Shown here one piece after another: positions 43,651 through 51,636 of a stretch of 64,000 nucleotides of DNA (its first letter is position 1; each line of letters opens with the position of its first letter). The position numbers were made by a program, and so were the translations under genes. The stretch is from positions 434,001 to 498,000 of the forward strand of contig NZ_RQEP01000019.1 of NCBI RefSeq assembly GCF_004770055.1. The letters are read 5' to 3'. Origin of the DNA: Leptospira semungkisensis. GTDB taxonomy: Bacteria; Spirochaetota; Leptospiria; Leptospirales; Leptospiraceae. The notes beneath the pieces were generated by a model. It was not told the origin of the DNA. It worked only from the letters and a program-made list of their open reading frames with translations, and ran no database searches.

Positions 43651-43861
43651 ATTCTTCCCCGGAATCGAAACGATTGCTATAATGCGTTCTTGAAAAGGTT
43701 CCGTTTCCCTATAATGTTAGGACTGAGGGAAGAAATTGATTTACCATTAACAATTGTTAATTTTGAAATTTCCTCCGACGCAAATCCGAATTCGATTGAT
43801 GAGATTTTGAAAAATGAGAATTCTGCCCTGTTCGAAAGATCAGTGAGAGAATTAATCCTAT

Positions 43862-44722
43862 ATGTCGTTCAAATACTACCAAGGTAAAAAAGTATTTATA
43901 ACCGGAGGATCCGCAGGGATCGGAAAAGGGATAGCGATCGAATTGGCAAAGGCCGGAGCAAGCGTAATGATATGCGCGAGAGGCAAATCCAAATTAGAAG
44001 CTGCCGTAAAAGAATTAAAAGCCGTAGGTGCACCCGGTGCGATCTTCGATTATGCAGTTTTGGATGTCTCCGATAAGAAACAGGTTCTTGCTACCGCAAA
44101 GAAGGTTTTAAAAAGCCTTGGTGGTTTGGATATTCTGATCTGCAATAGCGGTTATGCGCAGGCAGGCGAGGCTTCCGATCTGCAGGATGAGGCATTCAGA
44201 AAACTAATGGATGTGAATTTCTTCGGTCATCTAAACGTTGCTCTCGCATTTCAAAAACATTTTGCGACTCAAGGCAAAGGAGATATCATCTTCTTAGCTT
44301 CCACATTAGCCGTGTTTTCTATTTACGGATACGGTGCTTATTCTGCGAGTAAATTCGCTATCTCCGGGTTCGCACAAGCATTTAGACAAGAGATGATGCT
44401 TCATAATGTAAAAGTAAAATTGTTCCTGCCTCCTACTACGGATACACCTGGATTAGAGAAAGAGAATGAAGATAAGCCGCCTATCAGCAAAGAGATCGAA
44501 ATGGGTTCTTCTCTAAATAAGGTACATTCTGTCGGAAGCGTTGCCAAGGCCCTACTAAAGTGGATCCCGAATAATAAATTCTTCGGTTATACCGGTTGGG
44601 ATTCCTGGTTGCAGTACGCGTTATTCAGACATTTTCCGGAACTTACCCTAAAGATTGCGGACTCGGAATTAAGAGCCGCGCAAAGCAGATTGAATAAGAA
44701 GAATGGGAGTATTTCCAAATGA
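43862..44722 (+). CDS. SDR-family reductase, 3-ketodihydrosphingosine-reductase-like
   Basis: 286-residue short-chain dehydrogenase. Cofactor loop FITGGSAGIG, CNSGYA after strand 4, and catalytic YSASK in YGAYSASKFAISGFAQAFR. Sequence around FLPPTTDTPG and the ~60-residue C-terminal hydrophobic/helical tail (LQYALFRHFPEL) resemble eukaryotic-type KDSR and related lipid reductases, so a lipid-linked ketone is plausible. It overlaps the following catalase-like gene by four bases (ATGA), so the two proteins probably act together. Confidence 0.85.
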   Translation: MSFKYYQGKKVFITGGSAGIGKGIAIELAKAGASVMICARGKSKLEAAVKELKAVGAPGAIFDYAVLDVSDKKQVLATAKKVLKSLGGLDILICNSGYAQAGEASDLQDEAFRKLMDVNFFGHLNVALAFQKHFATQGKGDIIFLASTLAVFSIYGYGAYSASKFAISGFAQAFRQEMMLHNVKVKLFLPPTTDTPGLEKENEDKPPISKEIEMGSSLNKVHSVGSVAKALLKWIPNNKFFGYTGWDSWLQYALFRHFPELTLKIADSELRAAQSRLNKKNGSISK

Positions 44723-45711
44723 AAGAGATCAGCAAAAACTGGAAAGAAGACATAGAAGCTAACGAGGAGGAACGTTATGCGGAATATGTAAAAAAATTCC
44801 AAGCGATCCAAAGAGTAAACTCCTCTAAATTCGGAACCGGTAGAACCCTACACAGAAAACAATTGCTCGGAATCAAGGCGCAATTAGAAGTATTATCGGA
44901 TCTGCCTGAATATGCAAAGCAAGGGCTATTTTCAAAATCGGGAACTTACGAGACTTGGATACGTCTTTCCAGTGGAAGTATGAAGATCCAATCGGATACT
45001 ACCGGAGACATTCGTGGATTTGCACTTAAGGTGCACGGAGTTTCCGGTCCTAACGCATTAAACTCAGGAAAAACTTCCTTTCAGGACTTTCTATTGATTA
45101 ACCTGGAGGCATTCTCTTCCCCTAAAAGCGATGAATTCGTAGGGATTGTGGTGGCGGCCGCAAACGGAGGAGGAGCTCTACTCAAATATCTTTTCAAGAC
45201 ATACGGATTCTTTGGAGCGATCGCAAGGATCAAAAAAGCGGGAGAAAGTTTTAATAAACCGTTTAGCGGATTTGCCACTGAAAGGTTCTATAGCGCCGCT
45301 CCAATCGCATTCGGGGCCTATGCGGGCAGGATCCGACTCCTTCCTCCTAAAGAACAAAAGGTAGAAAAAAGCGCGTCCAAAAACTGGGGAGACGACATGA
45401 AGTCCAGAATCCATCAAGAATCCCTAATATATGAATTACAGGCGCAGTTCTTTACGGACGAAAAAACCACCCCGATCGAAAATGCATCCGTGAATTGGCC
45501 CGAATCCGAGGCTCCTTATATTACTATCGCTAGACTAACCATACCGAAACAGGATCTGGATTCTGCAGAAGGACAAGCCTTGCAGAAACAAATCGAAGAT
45601 ACAATCTTCGACCCTTGGGAAGCCCTGATGGATCACCGTCCGTTAGGAGACGTGATGAGAGCGAGAAAGCATGTTTACTTCGCAAGCCAGAAAGGCCGAG
45701 GAGCCGTTTAA
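44719..45711 (+). CDS. Catalase-like haem protein
   Basis: 330-residue protein of the catalase superfamily, shorter than true catalases (~480+). The distal-His region reads GRTLHRKQLLGIKAQ, and TYETWIRLSSG, RGFALKVHGVSG and SFQDFLLIN follow the catalase order. The proximal Tyr motif of catalases (R-x-F-x-Y) is not present in the C-terminal segment, which reads LGDVMRARKHVYFASQKGR, so classical catalase activity is doubtful. Related small catalase-like proteins (for example allene oxide synthase-type) act on lipid hydroperoxides. Translational coupling to an SDR supports a two-step lipid reaction, as inference. Confidence 0.75.
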   Translation: MKEISKNWKEDIEANEEERYAEYVKKFQAIQRVNSSKFGTGRTLHRKQLLGIKAQLEVLSDLPEYAKQGLFSKSGTYETWIRLSSGSMKIQSDTTGDIRGFALKVHGVSGPNALNSGKTSFQDFLLINLEAFSSPKSDEFVGIVVAAANGGGALLKYLFKTYGFFGAIARIKKAGESFNKPFSGFATERFYSAAPIAFGAYAGRIRLLPPKEQKVEKSASKNWGDDMKSRIHQESLIYELQAQFFTDEKTTPIENASVNWPESEAPYITIARLTIPKQDLDSAEGQALQKQIEDTIFDPWEALMDHRPLGDVMRARKHVYFASQKGRGAV

Positions 45712-45747
45712 GGGAAAGTATATACTATTCTTATTATATACCTTCCC
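45712..45747. terminator. Bidirectional hairpin between convergent genes
   Basis: Arms GGGAAAGTATATA (45712-45724) and TATATACCTTCCC (45735-45747) pair over 12 of 13 positions with a 10-base loop, starting immediately after the catalase-like stop and ending 17 bases before the lipoprotein stop. Confidence 0.6.
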
Positions 45748-45763
45748 ACATCTAAATCTACAA

Positions 45764-46609
45764 TCAGATATCCTTTGCCAATCCTTGGAAACATTCGGAT
45801 AGAATGCTTTCCAAGGAAAAGGTTTCTTGGCCGATCTTAACATCATTTCTACGGATCGGAAGTCCTCTACCGTTCAAAATAGAATCGACCGAGTAGCCCT
45901 TACTCAAGAACCAATCCGCCAATAGCCAATCACTTGGATACTCCGTTAAGATCCTTTTCTGACAGCGAAAAGATTCCAGCTTCGAACCCTTCTCATTCAA
46001 AAATAAACTGATACGGACCGAAGAATCTAAAAACCTATGCCCTTTCGTAGAATCCGGAACGATCCCCGCCTTGCTATATGTAGGAGGAATATTCTGAAAA
46101 AATAAATAAACGACCATCTCACCTTCTTCAGAATCTTTGCCGGAAAAAGTGAGAGATAATTTGTTTTGCTTAGAAGAGTTAGTCGCTGCTGCTATAAGTT
46201 TCTCTTGATTGAAGGAATCCAATCCGACAAAGGCAGAAAACTCTGGAAGTTGAATAGGAGGAGATGCCTGCACATCCCCTTTGTTCGCCTTCAAGATATT
46301 GCCTAAATTCTTTAATTCAGGTTTATCTACGTAAATTACCTTCAATCTATTTTCAAAAGCTTCTTCTGAGACATCTTGATCAAAACTAGGGATCAACCCG
46401 AGACCAACTGTTCTCAATTTCCAAGGCTTCTTAATCTGTTTATCATTCTTGAAATATGCTTTGATAGCATTCCCTGTTACTGAATGAAACCTTCTATCAT
46501 CATCTGAAAACTCTCGCGGATTGGATTGGTCCATCACTTGGCAATTCGCTGACAAGTAGAGCCCCACTCCGATCATCGCAAGAAACGTTATTCTGTTTGC
46601 TCCGTTCAT
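45764..46609 (-). CDS. Putative lipoprotein of unknown function
   Basis: 281-residue exported protein. The signal peptide (MNGANRITFLAMIGVGLYL) ends in Ser-Ala-Asn-Cys, a relaxed lipobox with Cys at residue 23. The mature part is mixed alpha/beta with many Lys and Ser. A TRAP of known domains was not recognised. AAAGGA precedes the ATG. It is divergent from the cobalamin operon leader, but nothing in it suggests cobalt or B12 binding. Confidence 0.6.
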   Translation of the reverse strand: MNGANRITFLAMIGVGLYLSANCQVMDQSNPREFSDDDRRFHSVTGNAIKAYFKNDKQIKKPWKLRTVGLGLIPSFDQDVSEEAFENRLKVIYVDKPELKNLGNILKANKGDVQASPPIQLPEFSAFVGLDSFNQEKLIAAATNSSKQNKLSLTFSGKDSEEGEMVVYLFFQNIPPTYSKAGIVPDSTKGHRFLDSSVRISLFLNEKGSKLESFRCQKRILTEYPSDWLLADWFLSKGYSVDSILNGRGLPIRRNDVKIGQETFSLESILSECFQGLAKDI

Positions 46610-46884
46610 CTTTCACATCCTTTTTAAGTCGCACCGTATCGTTGCCTAATGGCACGAACTGCAATATAGAATAACGTATAATGAAATTAGAATAAAGCAG
46701 GAACAGAGGAAAAATCGGAGTAAAATCCTTGATATTTGTCCAAAAACATAAGGATCGCTTCCCTTCTCAGTCATTAAGCATCCGGTTTGTTCGGGTCATA
46801 ATTTTTACAAATTCAGACCAGAAAAAATACTATACAATAATAGAAGCAAAATTAGAACCTGGAATCTCAGTCTATTTTTGTAGG
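46610..46884. other. Divergent intergenic region before the cobalamin riboswitch
   Basis: AT-rich with no supported gene. It must hold the promoter of the lipoprotein gene (leftward) and of the B12 operon (rightward). Confidence 0.5.
46804..46833 (+). promoter_or_regulatory. Possible promoter of the cobalamin operon
   Basis: TTTACA at 46804-46809 and TACTAT at 46828-46833 with 18 bases between them, about 50 bases before the riboswitch aptamer. In such AT-rich DNA this match is weak evidence. Confidence 0.3.
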
Positions 46885-47036
46885 ATCATAGATGTTCATG
46901 CATCTATGGGAAGACGGTGCAAATCCGTCACGGTACCCGCCGCTGTATGAGGGACGAAAGGCACAAGATGTCACTGGGTTATACCTGGGAAGACGTGCTG
47001 ATTAGGTTGATCTCGAGTCAGAACACGACCCGCAAA
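46885..47036 (+). ncRNA. Cobalamin riboswitch
   Basis: A textbook adenosylcobalamin-class aptamer. It has an 8-bp arm (CATAGATG...CATCTATG), then GGGAAGACGGTGCAAATCC, the CCGCCGCTGTA core, the CACTGGG...CTGGGAAG pair, and a B12-box-like GAGTCAGAACACGACCCGC end. It precedes cbtB by 155 bases and would lower expression of the whole cobalamin operon when the coenzyme is plentiful. Confidence 0.93.
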
Positions 47037-47047
47037 AATCCTGAAGA

Positions 47048-47105
47048 TACGGAACCAAGTCTCGGATGTAAGACAGTTCCGTAGCTAAACTAACTAAATT
47101 TTTTT
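47048..47105 (+). promoter_or_regulatory. Riboswitch expression platform hairpin
   Basis: TACGGAAC (47048-47055) pairs with GTTCCGTA (47076-47083), with an inner GTCT/AGAC stem, and is followed after 15 bases by a seven-T run (47099-47105). It may be part of a terminator switch. The gap between stem and T run is longer than in a standard terminator, so the mechanism is uncertain. The ribosome site of cbtB is ~75 bases further on, which speaks against direct sequestration by this hairpin. Confidence 0.45.
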
Positions 47106-47190
47106 AAAAATAGCGAATCAACGAGATACCGCTCTATATCCGCGCTTCGTCTGATTTGTGTTAGGTGATCATCTCTTAGGAGGGGTGTAT

Positions 47191-47376
47191 ATGCGTTCGA
47201 TTTCTATTCCAGAGGTCTCTTCCGTTTCCGATCGGTCATGGATTCGAATTTCTCTTACTTTAGTTCTGGCATTTTCTGCCTTGTCTATCGTTTACGTCGT
47301 CGGATTGGAGCCCATGTTGTATCTACATGATGCGTTTCACGATATAAGACACTCTACCGGATTTCCATGCCATTGA
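47191..47376 (+). CDS. cbtB: CbtB, small subunit of predicted cobalt transporter
   Basis: 61-residue single-helix protein (helix ~17-38) with the CbtB C-terminal metal motif: YLHDAFHDIRHSTGFPCH, rich in His and ending in Cys-His. The start at 47191 is set by TAGGAGGGG just upstream; an in-frame ATG 33 bases earlier lacks this. It overlaps cbtA by ten bases. CbtAB is a B12-riboswitch-regulated cobalt uptake system known from comparative genomics. Confidence 0.9.
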   Translation: MRSISIPEVSSVSDRSWIRISLTLVLAFSALSIVYVVGLEPMLYLHDAFHDIRHSTGFPCH

Positions 47377-48185
47377 GATCGAATCTAGCGGAGATGGCTT
47401 GGACTGGAATTCTATCCGGGCTAATCTCCGGTCTTTTTCTTGGGCTTCTCATCTACTTCTTAAATGTTCCTTTGATACAGGAAGCGGAGAAATTCGAAGT
47501 ATCGCCTGCTTCAGAGAAGTCTCAGGTGCACACCCATTCTCATGGGCAAAATACTCATTCGCACTCACACCCTCCTGACACTTTAGATAAATCTAAATTA
47601 CAGGAAGACACTGGAGTCGTTTCTAAAAGGAATCTATGGACTTTCTTAGGTTCTCTCATTTTAGGAATCGGATATGGGATCCTTTTTTCTCTGTGGCTTC
47701 ACTTTTTACCCTTTCATTCTTTCGAAAAAAATTCGAGTATTCTAAGAACTCTTCTTTATTCCATACTATTTTCAGTTGCAGGATTCCTAATATTCTTCGG
47801 AATCCCGGCGCTTGGACTTCCTCCAGAACTTCCCGGAAGATTGGCCGGAGAGGCTGACTATGCAGCTAGACAATCCTGGTGGTATCTCTGCGTAATTTCC
47901 TGCTTTCTCGGATTTGCGATCTTTTCCGCAACTCTTACCTATTCCCAATTAGGAAAGCCCTGGAAATGGGGAATTGCCTCTTTCGTTCTATTAGTGGGAA
48001 CTGTTCTTCCCTTCATATACGGAGCTCCCATAATTTCAGAGGAGTCCCTTGCTCCCTTAGATCTCCGTTCACGTTTCGTAAAGATTACTTGGATTGTAAA
48101 TCTTCTCTTTTGGCTTTGCCTTTCCCTTAGCTTCTTCTTACAGAGAAGAAGGTCCATTCTTAGAAGCTCTTTGGAACACGCATGA
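47367..48185 (+). CDS. cbtA: CbtA, membrane subunit of predicted cobalt transporter
   Basis: 272-residue membrane protein with five or six helices. The first helix carries the family phrase GLISGLFLGLLIYFLNVPLI. A His-rich loop (VHTHSHGQNTHSHSH, ~51-65) probably binds cobalt. Later PALGLPPELPG and RQSWWY are CbtA landmarks. It starts inside cbtB and ends in an ATGA overlap with cbiX, so uptake and cobalt insertion are co-translated. Confidence 0.9.
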   Translation: MPLRSNLAEMAWTGILSGLISGLFLGLLIYFLNVPLIQEAEKFEVSPASEKSQVHTHSHGQNTHSHSHPPDTLDKSKLQEDTGVVSKRNLWTFLGSLILGIGYGILFSLWLHFLPFHSFEKNSSILRTLLYSILFSVAGFLIFFGIPALGLPPELPGRLAGEADYAARQSWWYLCVISCFLGFAIFSATLTYSQLGKPWKWGIASFVLLVGTVLPFIYGAPIISEESLAPLDLRSRFVKITWIVNLLFWLCLSLSFFLQRRRSILRSSLEHA

Positions 48186-49375
48186 ATTCTTCTTCCATTG
48201 CGGTTTTAATATTAGGACACGGCAGCAGAGAAGAGAATTCCAATTTGGAATTCGTCTCTCTCGTAGAATCCTATGCAAAAACAAAACCGAATTGGACGAT
48301 CCGACATGCTTATGTGGAGCTGGCAAAGCCAGATTTAGAGACTTCACTAAGAGAACTTTCAGAAGAACATTCTGAAATCATAATATTTCCTTTATTTCTG
48401 TTCACTTCCGGCCATATCAAGAACGATATTCCCATCGTTTTAGACAAGCTAAAACCGGAGTTTCCAAAACACTCTTACAAGATAGCAAATAGTTTAGGAA
48501 TTCATTCCACGCTAATTCAATTAATGCGAAAGAGAAGTGAGCAAGTATTTTCAAGCTCGCCTGAGCAAGCTAGAAAAACGGGAATCATTGTAGTCAATCG
48601 AGGCTCCTCTGATCCGGATGCGAACAGCGATTTCTATAAGACAGTCCGTCTTTTTCAAGAAGGCAATTCGTTCTCTTTTGTCCTTCCTTCTTTCATAGGA
48701 ATTGCAAGCCCTTTGCTTCCTGAAACATTAGAGATGGCTGCAAAATTAAGGCCCGAAAGACTACTGGTGCTTCCCTATTTCTTATTCGGAGGAAAGCTGA
48801 TTCAAAAAATTGAATCCTTGGTCCAAAACTTCTCCGAAAAATTTCCTTGGATCAATACAAAGCTTTCCGAGTATCTAGGTCCTGATCCCGACCTCTTTTC
48901 GGTCATGGATGAAAGGATCCAAGACACGTTATCCGGAAGATCTTATCTTCCTTGCGATACCTGCGAATATAGATCCCAACTTCCAGGACTATCGAATAAG
49001 GTCGGAGGACTTAAGGCTCTCCTCTGGAGTATTCGCCATTTAGAAACTCATAACCAAGCAGCACCTCATGAATTCCCTCATCGAAATTTAAAAAAGCATA
49101 TCTTTGTCTGCGAGAATATAGACTGCGCAAGCAAAGGAAGCTCAGCTTTAGTTGCCAGAATGAGATCCATCCTGAAATCAAAAGGAAGGCATTTGGATTT
49201 TAGAATATCAAGATCTTCTTGTATGGGTAGATGCGGGGAAGGTCCCGCAGTCGTAGTGTATCCCGACGGAGTTTGGTACCAACGAGTAAGCCCCGATGAT
49301 GCAGAGGATCTAGTCAGTGAACATTTACTACAAGATCGATTAGTCTCCAGACTGGTCGACAATATTATGCAATAG
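48182..49375 (+). CDS. cbiX: Sirohydrochlorin cobaltochelatase CbiX fused to a [2Fe-2S] ferredoxin domain
   Basis: 397-residue two-part protein. Residues ~5-125 are a CbiX chelatase half with metal-binding His in LGHGSREEN and TSGHIKND. Residues ~135-260 are a second CbiX-like half in which the first His is lost (VNRGSSD) and the second is FGGKL, so only the first half is likely catalytic. A Cys pair (LPCDTCEYR) follows. Residues ~305-390 are a thioredoxin-like [2Fe-2S] ferredoxin (FVCENIDC and SCMGRCGEGP). It inserts Co into sirohydrochlorin at the start of the cobalt-early pathway. The role of the cluster is unknown. Confidence 0.9.
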   Translation: MNSSSIAVLILGHGSREENSNLEFVSLVESYAKTKPNWTIRHAYVELAKPDLETSLRELSEEHSEIIIFPLFLFTSGHIKNDIPIVLDKLKPEFPKHSYKIANSLGIHSTLIQLMRKRSEQVFSSSPEQARKTGIIVVNRGSSDPDANSDFYKTVRLFQEGNSFSFVLPSFIGIASPLLPETLEMAAKLRPERLLVLPYFLFGGKLIQKIESLVQNFSEKFPWINTKLSEYLGPDPDLFSVMDERIQDTLSGRSYLPCDTCEYRSQLPGLSNKVGGLKALLWSIRHLETHNQAAPHEFPHRNLKKHIFVCENIDCASKGSSALVARMRSILKSKGRHLDFRISRSSCMGRCGEGPAVVVYPDGVWYQRVSPDDAEDLVSEHLLQDRLVSRLVDNIMQ

Positions 49376-49384
49376 GAATATAGT

Positions 49385-49759
49385 ATGGCATGTCATGAAA
49401 TAGCAGCCCTCAGGATCGGAATGATGAACGTATTGGGCATCAAGGATGAATCCGTAATCGAACATGAAAAAAATGAAATAGGCCAAGAAGCACTTTCTAA
49501 TCCTGGACCGATTCGTTCTCTTACTACCGCGAATAATTTCGAAGATCTGATCCGTTTCTTTGAAGCGAGCCTAACGGACCTAGAACAAAAGATCGCTTCT
49601 CTAAAGCCGAGTGATCCTCAATCGGGATATTATACTTCTCTTTTGATCCTTACTAAAAAGGTAGAATTGGATCTGAAGAATTCGGCCAATTCTTTTAAGA
49701 CTTTGTATTTGGATCTGGAAGAAATGCACGATCTCGTGCATGAAATCTACCCTTCTTAG
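49385..49759 (+). CDS. DUF3209-family protein of cobalamin clusters
   Basis: 124-residue soluble, mostly helical protein beginning MACHEIAALRIGMMNVLG, which I recognise as the DUF3209 family found repeatedly in B12 biosynthetic operons. A Cys-His pair at residues 3-4 and His/Glu residues at the C-terminus (EMHDLVHEI) could bind metal. It lies between the chelatase and the flavin reductase with short gaps. No reaction is known; a cobalt-handling or electron-transfer helper role is speculation. Confidence 0.75.
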   Translation: MACHEIAALRIGMMNVLGIKDESVIEHEKNEIGQEALSNPGPIRSLTTANNFEDLIRFFEASLTDLEQKIASLKPSDPQSGYYTSLLILTKKVELDLKNSANSFKTLYLDLEEMHDLVHEIYPS

Positions 49760-49768
49760 GAAAATGTA

Positions 49769-50518
49769 ATGGATCCAAAGAAACTTTGCCTTCTTAAGAA
49801 AGAGAATTTCGGTCCTTCTTCCGATCTATTCACTTTGGCAAAATCGGATCAAAGCCCATTCGAGTTTGTGGGTGGTCAGTATGTGATCTTGAATGTAGGA
49901 ATGGACATGGTCGAAAATAAGCCGATCAAAAGAGCTTATTCCATCCTGTCCTCCGACATGCATACGGATTCATTTCAAATTTGTGTAAAGCGTTTAGCAA
50001 ATGGAAAAGCATCTCAAATTTTAAAAGATCTGGAAGAAGGTTCTGAAATTGACTACTCAGGTCCCTGGGGAAGGTTCGCCGGAAATCCAGAATGGCCAAG
50101 CGAAGGAACTACCCTTCTGTTTGCGACGGACACTGGCATCACCGCCTTACTCGGACTATTGCAATCCAAGAAATTTGCCGCCAGAAAAGATACGATCGCA
50201 TTCTGGCTCAAAACTGAATCGGAAGATTTTATCCCGGAACTTAAAATACATTCTTTCTTAGATCAATCCTTTCTTATTGAAGGAGTAACCATTCCCTCAA
50301 TCGGGTCCTCAGAGAGAGTGGATATCTCATTGTCGGTCCTGAATAAAATATTAAATAATCATAAAACAATTTCCAACGCTTTCCTAAGTGGAGATGGAGA
50401 GATCATTAGAGCGATCCAGGCTGAATTGATCCGTTCCAGTACTCCGGAAACTAGAATTGGAACAGAAGCTTTCTTTAATACTGGCAGAGTTTCTTCTCCG
50501 GGAACTATGAAAGTTTAG
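49769..50518 (+). CDS. Ferredoxin-NADP reductase-like flavoprotein in the cobalamin operon
   Basis: 249-residue FAD/NAD(P)-binding oxidoreductase. FAD motif RAYS at residues 55-58, followed by the phosphate-binding GPWGRF segment, and the NAD(P) loop ATDTGITALLG at ~115-125; the C-terminal EAFF stretch matches FNR-type enzymes. It has no iron-sulfur domain. Inside a B12 operon it may reduce Co(II) corrinoid before adenosylation, supply electrons to the CbiX ferredoxin domain, or stand in for the missing precorrin-6A reductase; sequence cannot choose. Confidence 0.82.
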   Translation: MDPKKLCLLKKENFGPSSDLFTLAKSDQSPFEFVGGQYVILNVGMDMVENKPIKRAYSILSSDMHTDSFQICVKRLANGKASQILKDLEEGSEIDYSGPWGRFAGNPEWPSEGTTLLFATDTGITALLGLLQSKKFAARKDTIAFWLKTESEDFIPELKIHSFLDQSFLIEGVTIPSIGSSERVDISLSVLNKILNNHKTISNAFLSGDGEIIRAIQAELIRSSTPETRIGTEAFFNTGRVSSPGTMKV

Positions 50519-50526
50519 GTTTTTCC

Positions 50527-51636
50527 ATGGCAGGCAAGGAACTAAGAGAAGGATTTACCACAGGAGCCTGTTCCGCAGCAGCGGCAAAGGCTGCGGCGCG
50601 CGTGATTCTTCTCCGCCAACCTATCAGAGAAATTGAGACCACTCTTCCAAATAAGAAAAAGGTTATATTCGAACTGAAGCGCTGCGAGTTAACGGAAGAT
50701 AAGGCCATCTGCAGTATTATTAAAGATGCTGGAGATGACCCGGACTGCACTCACGGAGCAGAACTTACAGCTGAGGTTCGCTTAAACACAGATAACCAGA
50801 TCATCTTAAAAGGCGGAGAAGGTGTTGCTGTAGTTACAAAGGCCGGCCTGGGATTAGAGATAGGAGAACCTGCAATCAATCCTGTCCCGAGAAAAAATAT
50901 CACAGAGATGATCTTAGAAGAGCTGATAGGGTCCGCCTTCTCCGGAGCCGAGGTTGTGATCAGTGTTCCCGGTGGCCAGGAAATGGCCAAGAAAACAATG
51001 AATGAAAGATTGGGTCTGATCGGAGGTATCTCCATTCTAGGCACTACTGGAATCGTTAAGCCTTACTCTACTGCTGCATATAAAGCAAGTGTAATACAGG
51101 CAATTCAAGTCGCGAGAGAATATGGTGAGACTAGCATCATACTTACGACCGGAGGAAAGTCGGAGAAATTCGCGATGGACCTTCTACCAAACATGAACGA
51201 GGTCGCATTCATCCAAGTCGGAGATTTCATAGGAACTGGGATCAAGACCGCAATCAAAGAGAAGATGGATCATGTGATCATCGTAGGTATGATCGGTAAG
51301 CTATCTAAAATGGCGGACGGAGTCATGATGACTCATAGAGGAGGATCTTCGGTAAATACCAAGATGCTTGCTCGAATCGCGAGATCGATCGAAATGCCGG
51401 AGCCACTCTGCGAAGAGATCGAAAAGGCAAACACTGCTAGACATGTATTAGATCTTTGTAAAGAAGCTGGGTTCTTTCATATCACAACTAAGATCTGCGA
51501 GATAGTATCTCACAATTGTTCCAAACATGGTTTGGGCTTAAGGGTTTCCACCTACATGGTAGACTTCGATGGAACGCTCTTAGGAAAATTCGAGGCCCCT
51601 GAAGGTTGGGGAATCAAAGAGGAAATTTCAGAATGA
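50527..51636 (+). CDS. cbiD: Cobalt-precorrin-5B C1-methyltransferase
   Basis: 369-residue CbiD. The N-terminal signature LREGFTTGACSAAAAKAA and the central GTTGIVKPYS and HRGGSSVN blocks are typical. It adds the C1 methyl after ring contraction in the cobalt-early pathway, using S-adenosylmethionine. Its presence together with CbiG marks the oxygen-independent route. It overlaps cbiC by four bases (ATGA). Confidence 0.95.
   Translation: MAGKELREGFTTGACSAAAAKAAARVILLRQPIREIETTLPNKKKVIFELKRCELTEDKAICSIIKDAGDDPDCTHGAELTAEVRLNTDNQIILKGGEGVAVVTKAGLGLEIGEPAINPVPRKNITEMILEELIGSAFSGAEVVISVPGGQEMAKKTMNERLGLIGGISILGTTGIVKPYSTAAYKASVIQAIQVAREYGETSIILTTGGKSEKFAMDLLPNMNEVAFIQVGDFIGTGIKTAIKEKMDHVIIVGMIGKLSKMADGVMMTHRGGSSVNTKMLARIARSIEMPEPLCEEIEKANTARHVLDLCKEAGFFHITTKICEIVSHNCSKHGLGLRVSTYMVDFDGTLLGKFEAPEGWGIKEEISE

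Noticed and set aside
43213..43887. 224-codon plus-strand frame
   Set aside because: It lies almost wholly antisense to the chemotaxis receptor gene, whose protein is unmistakable.
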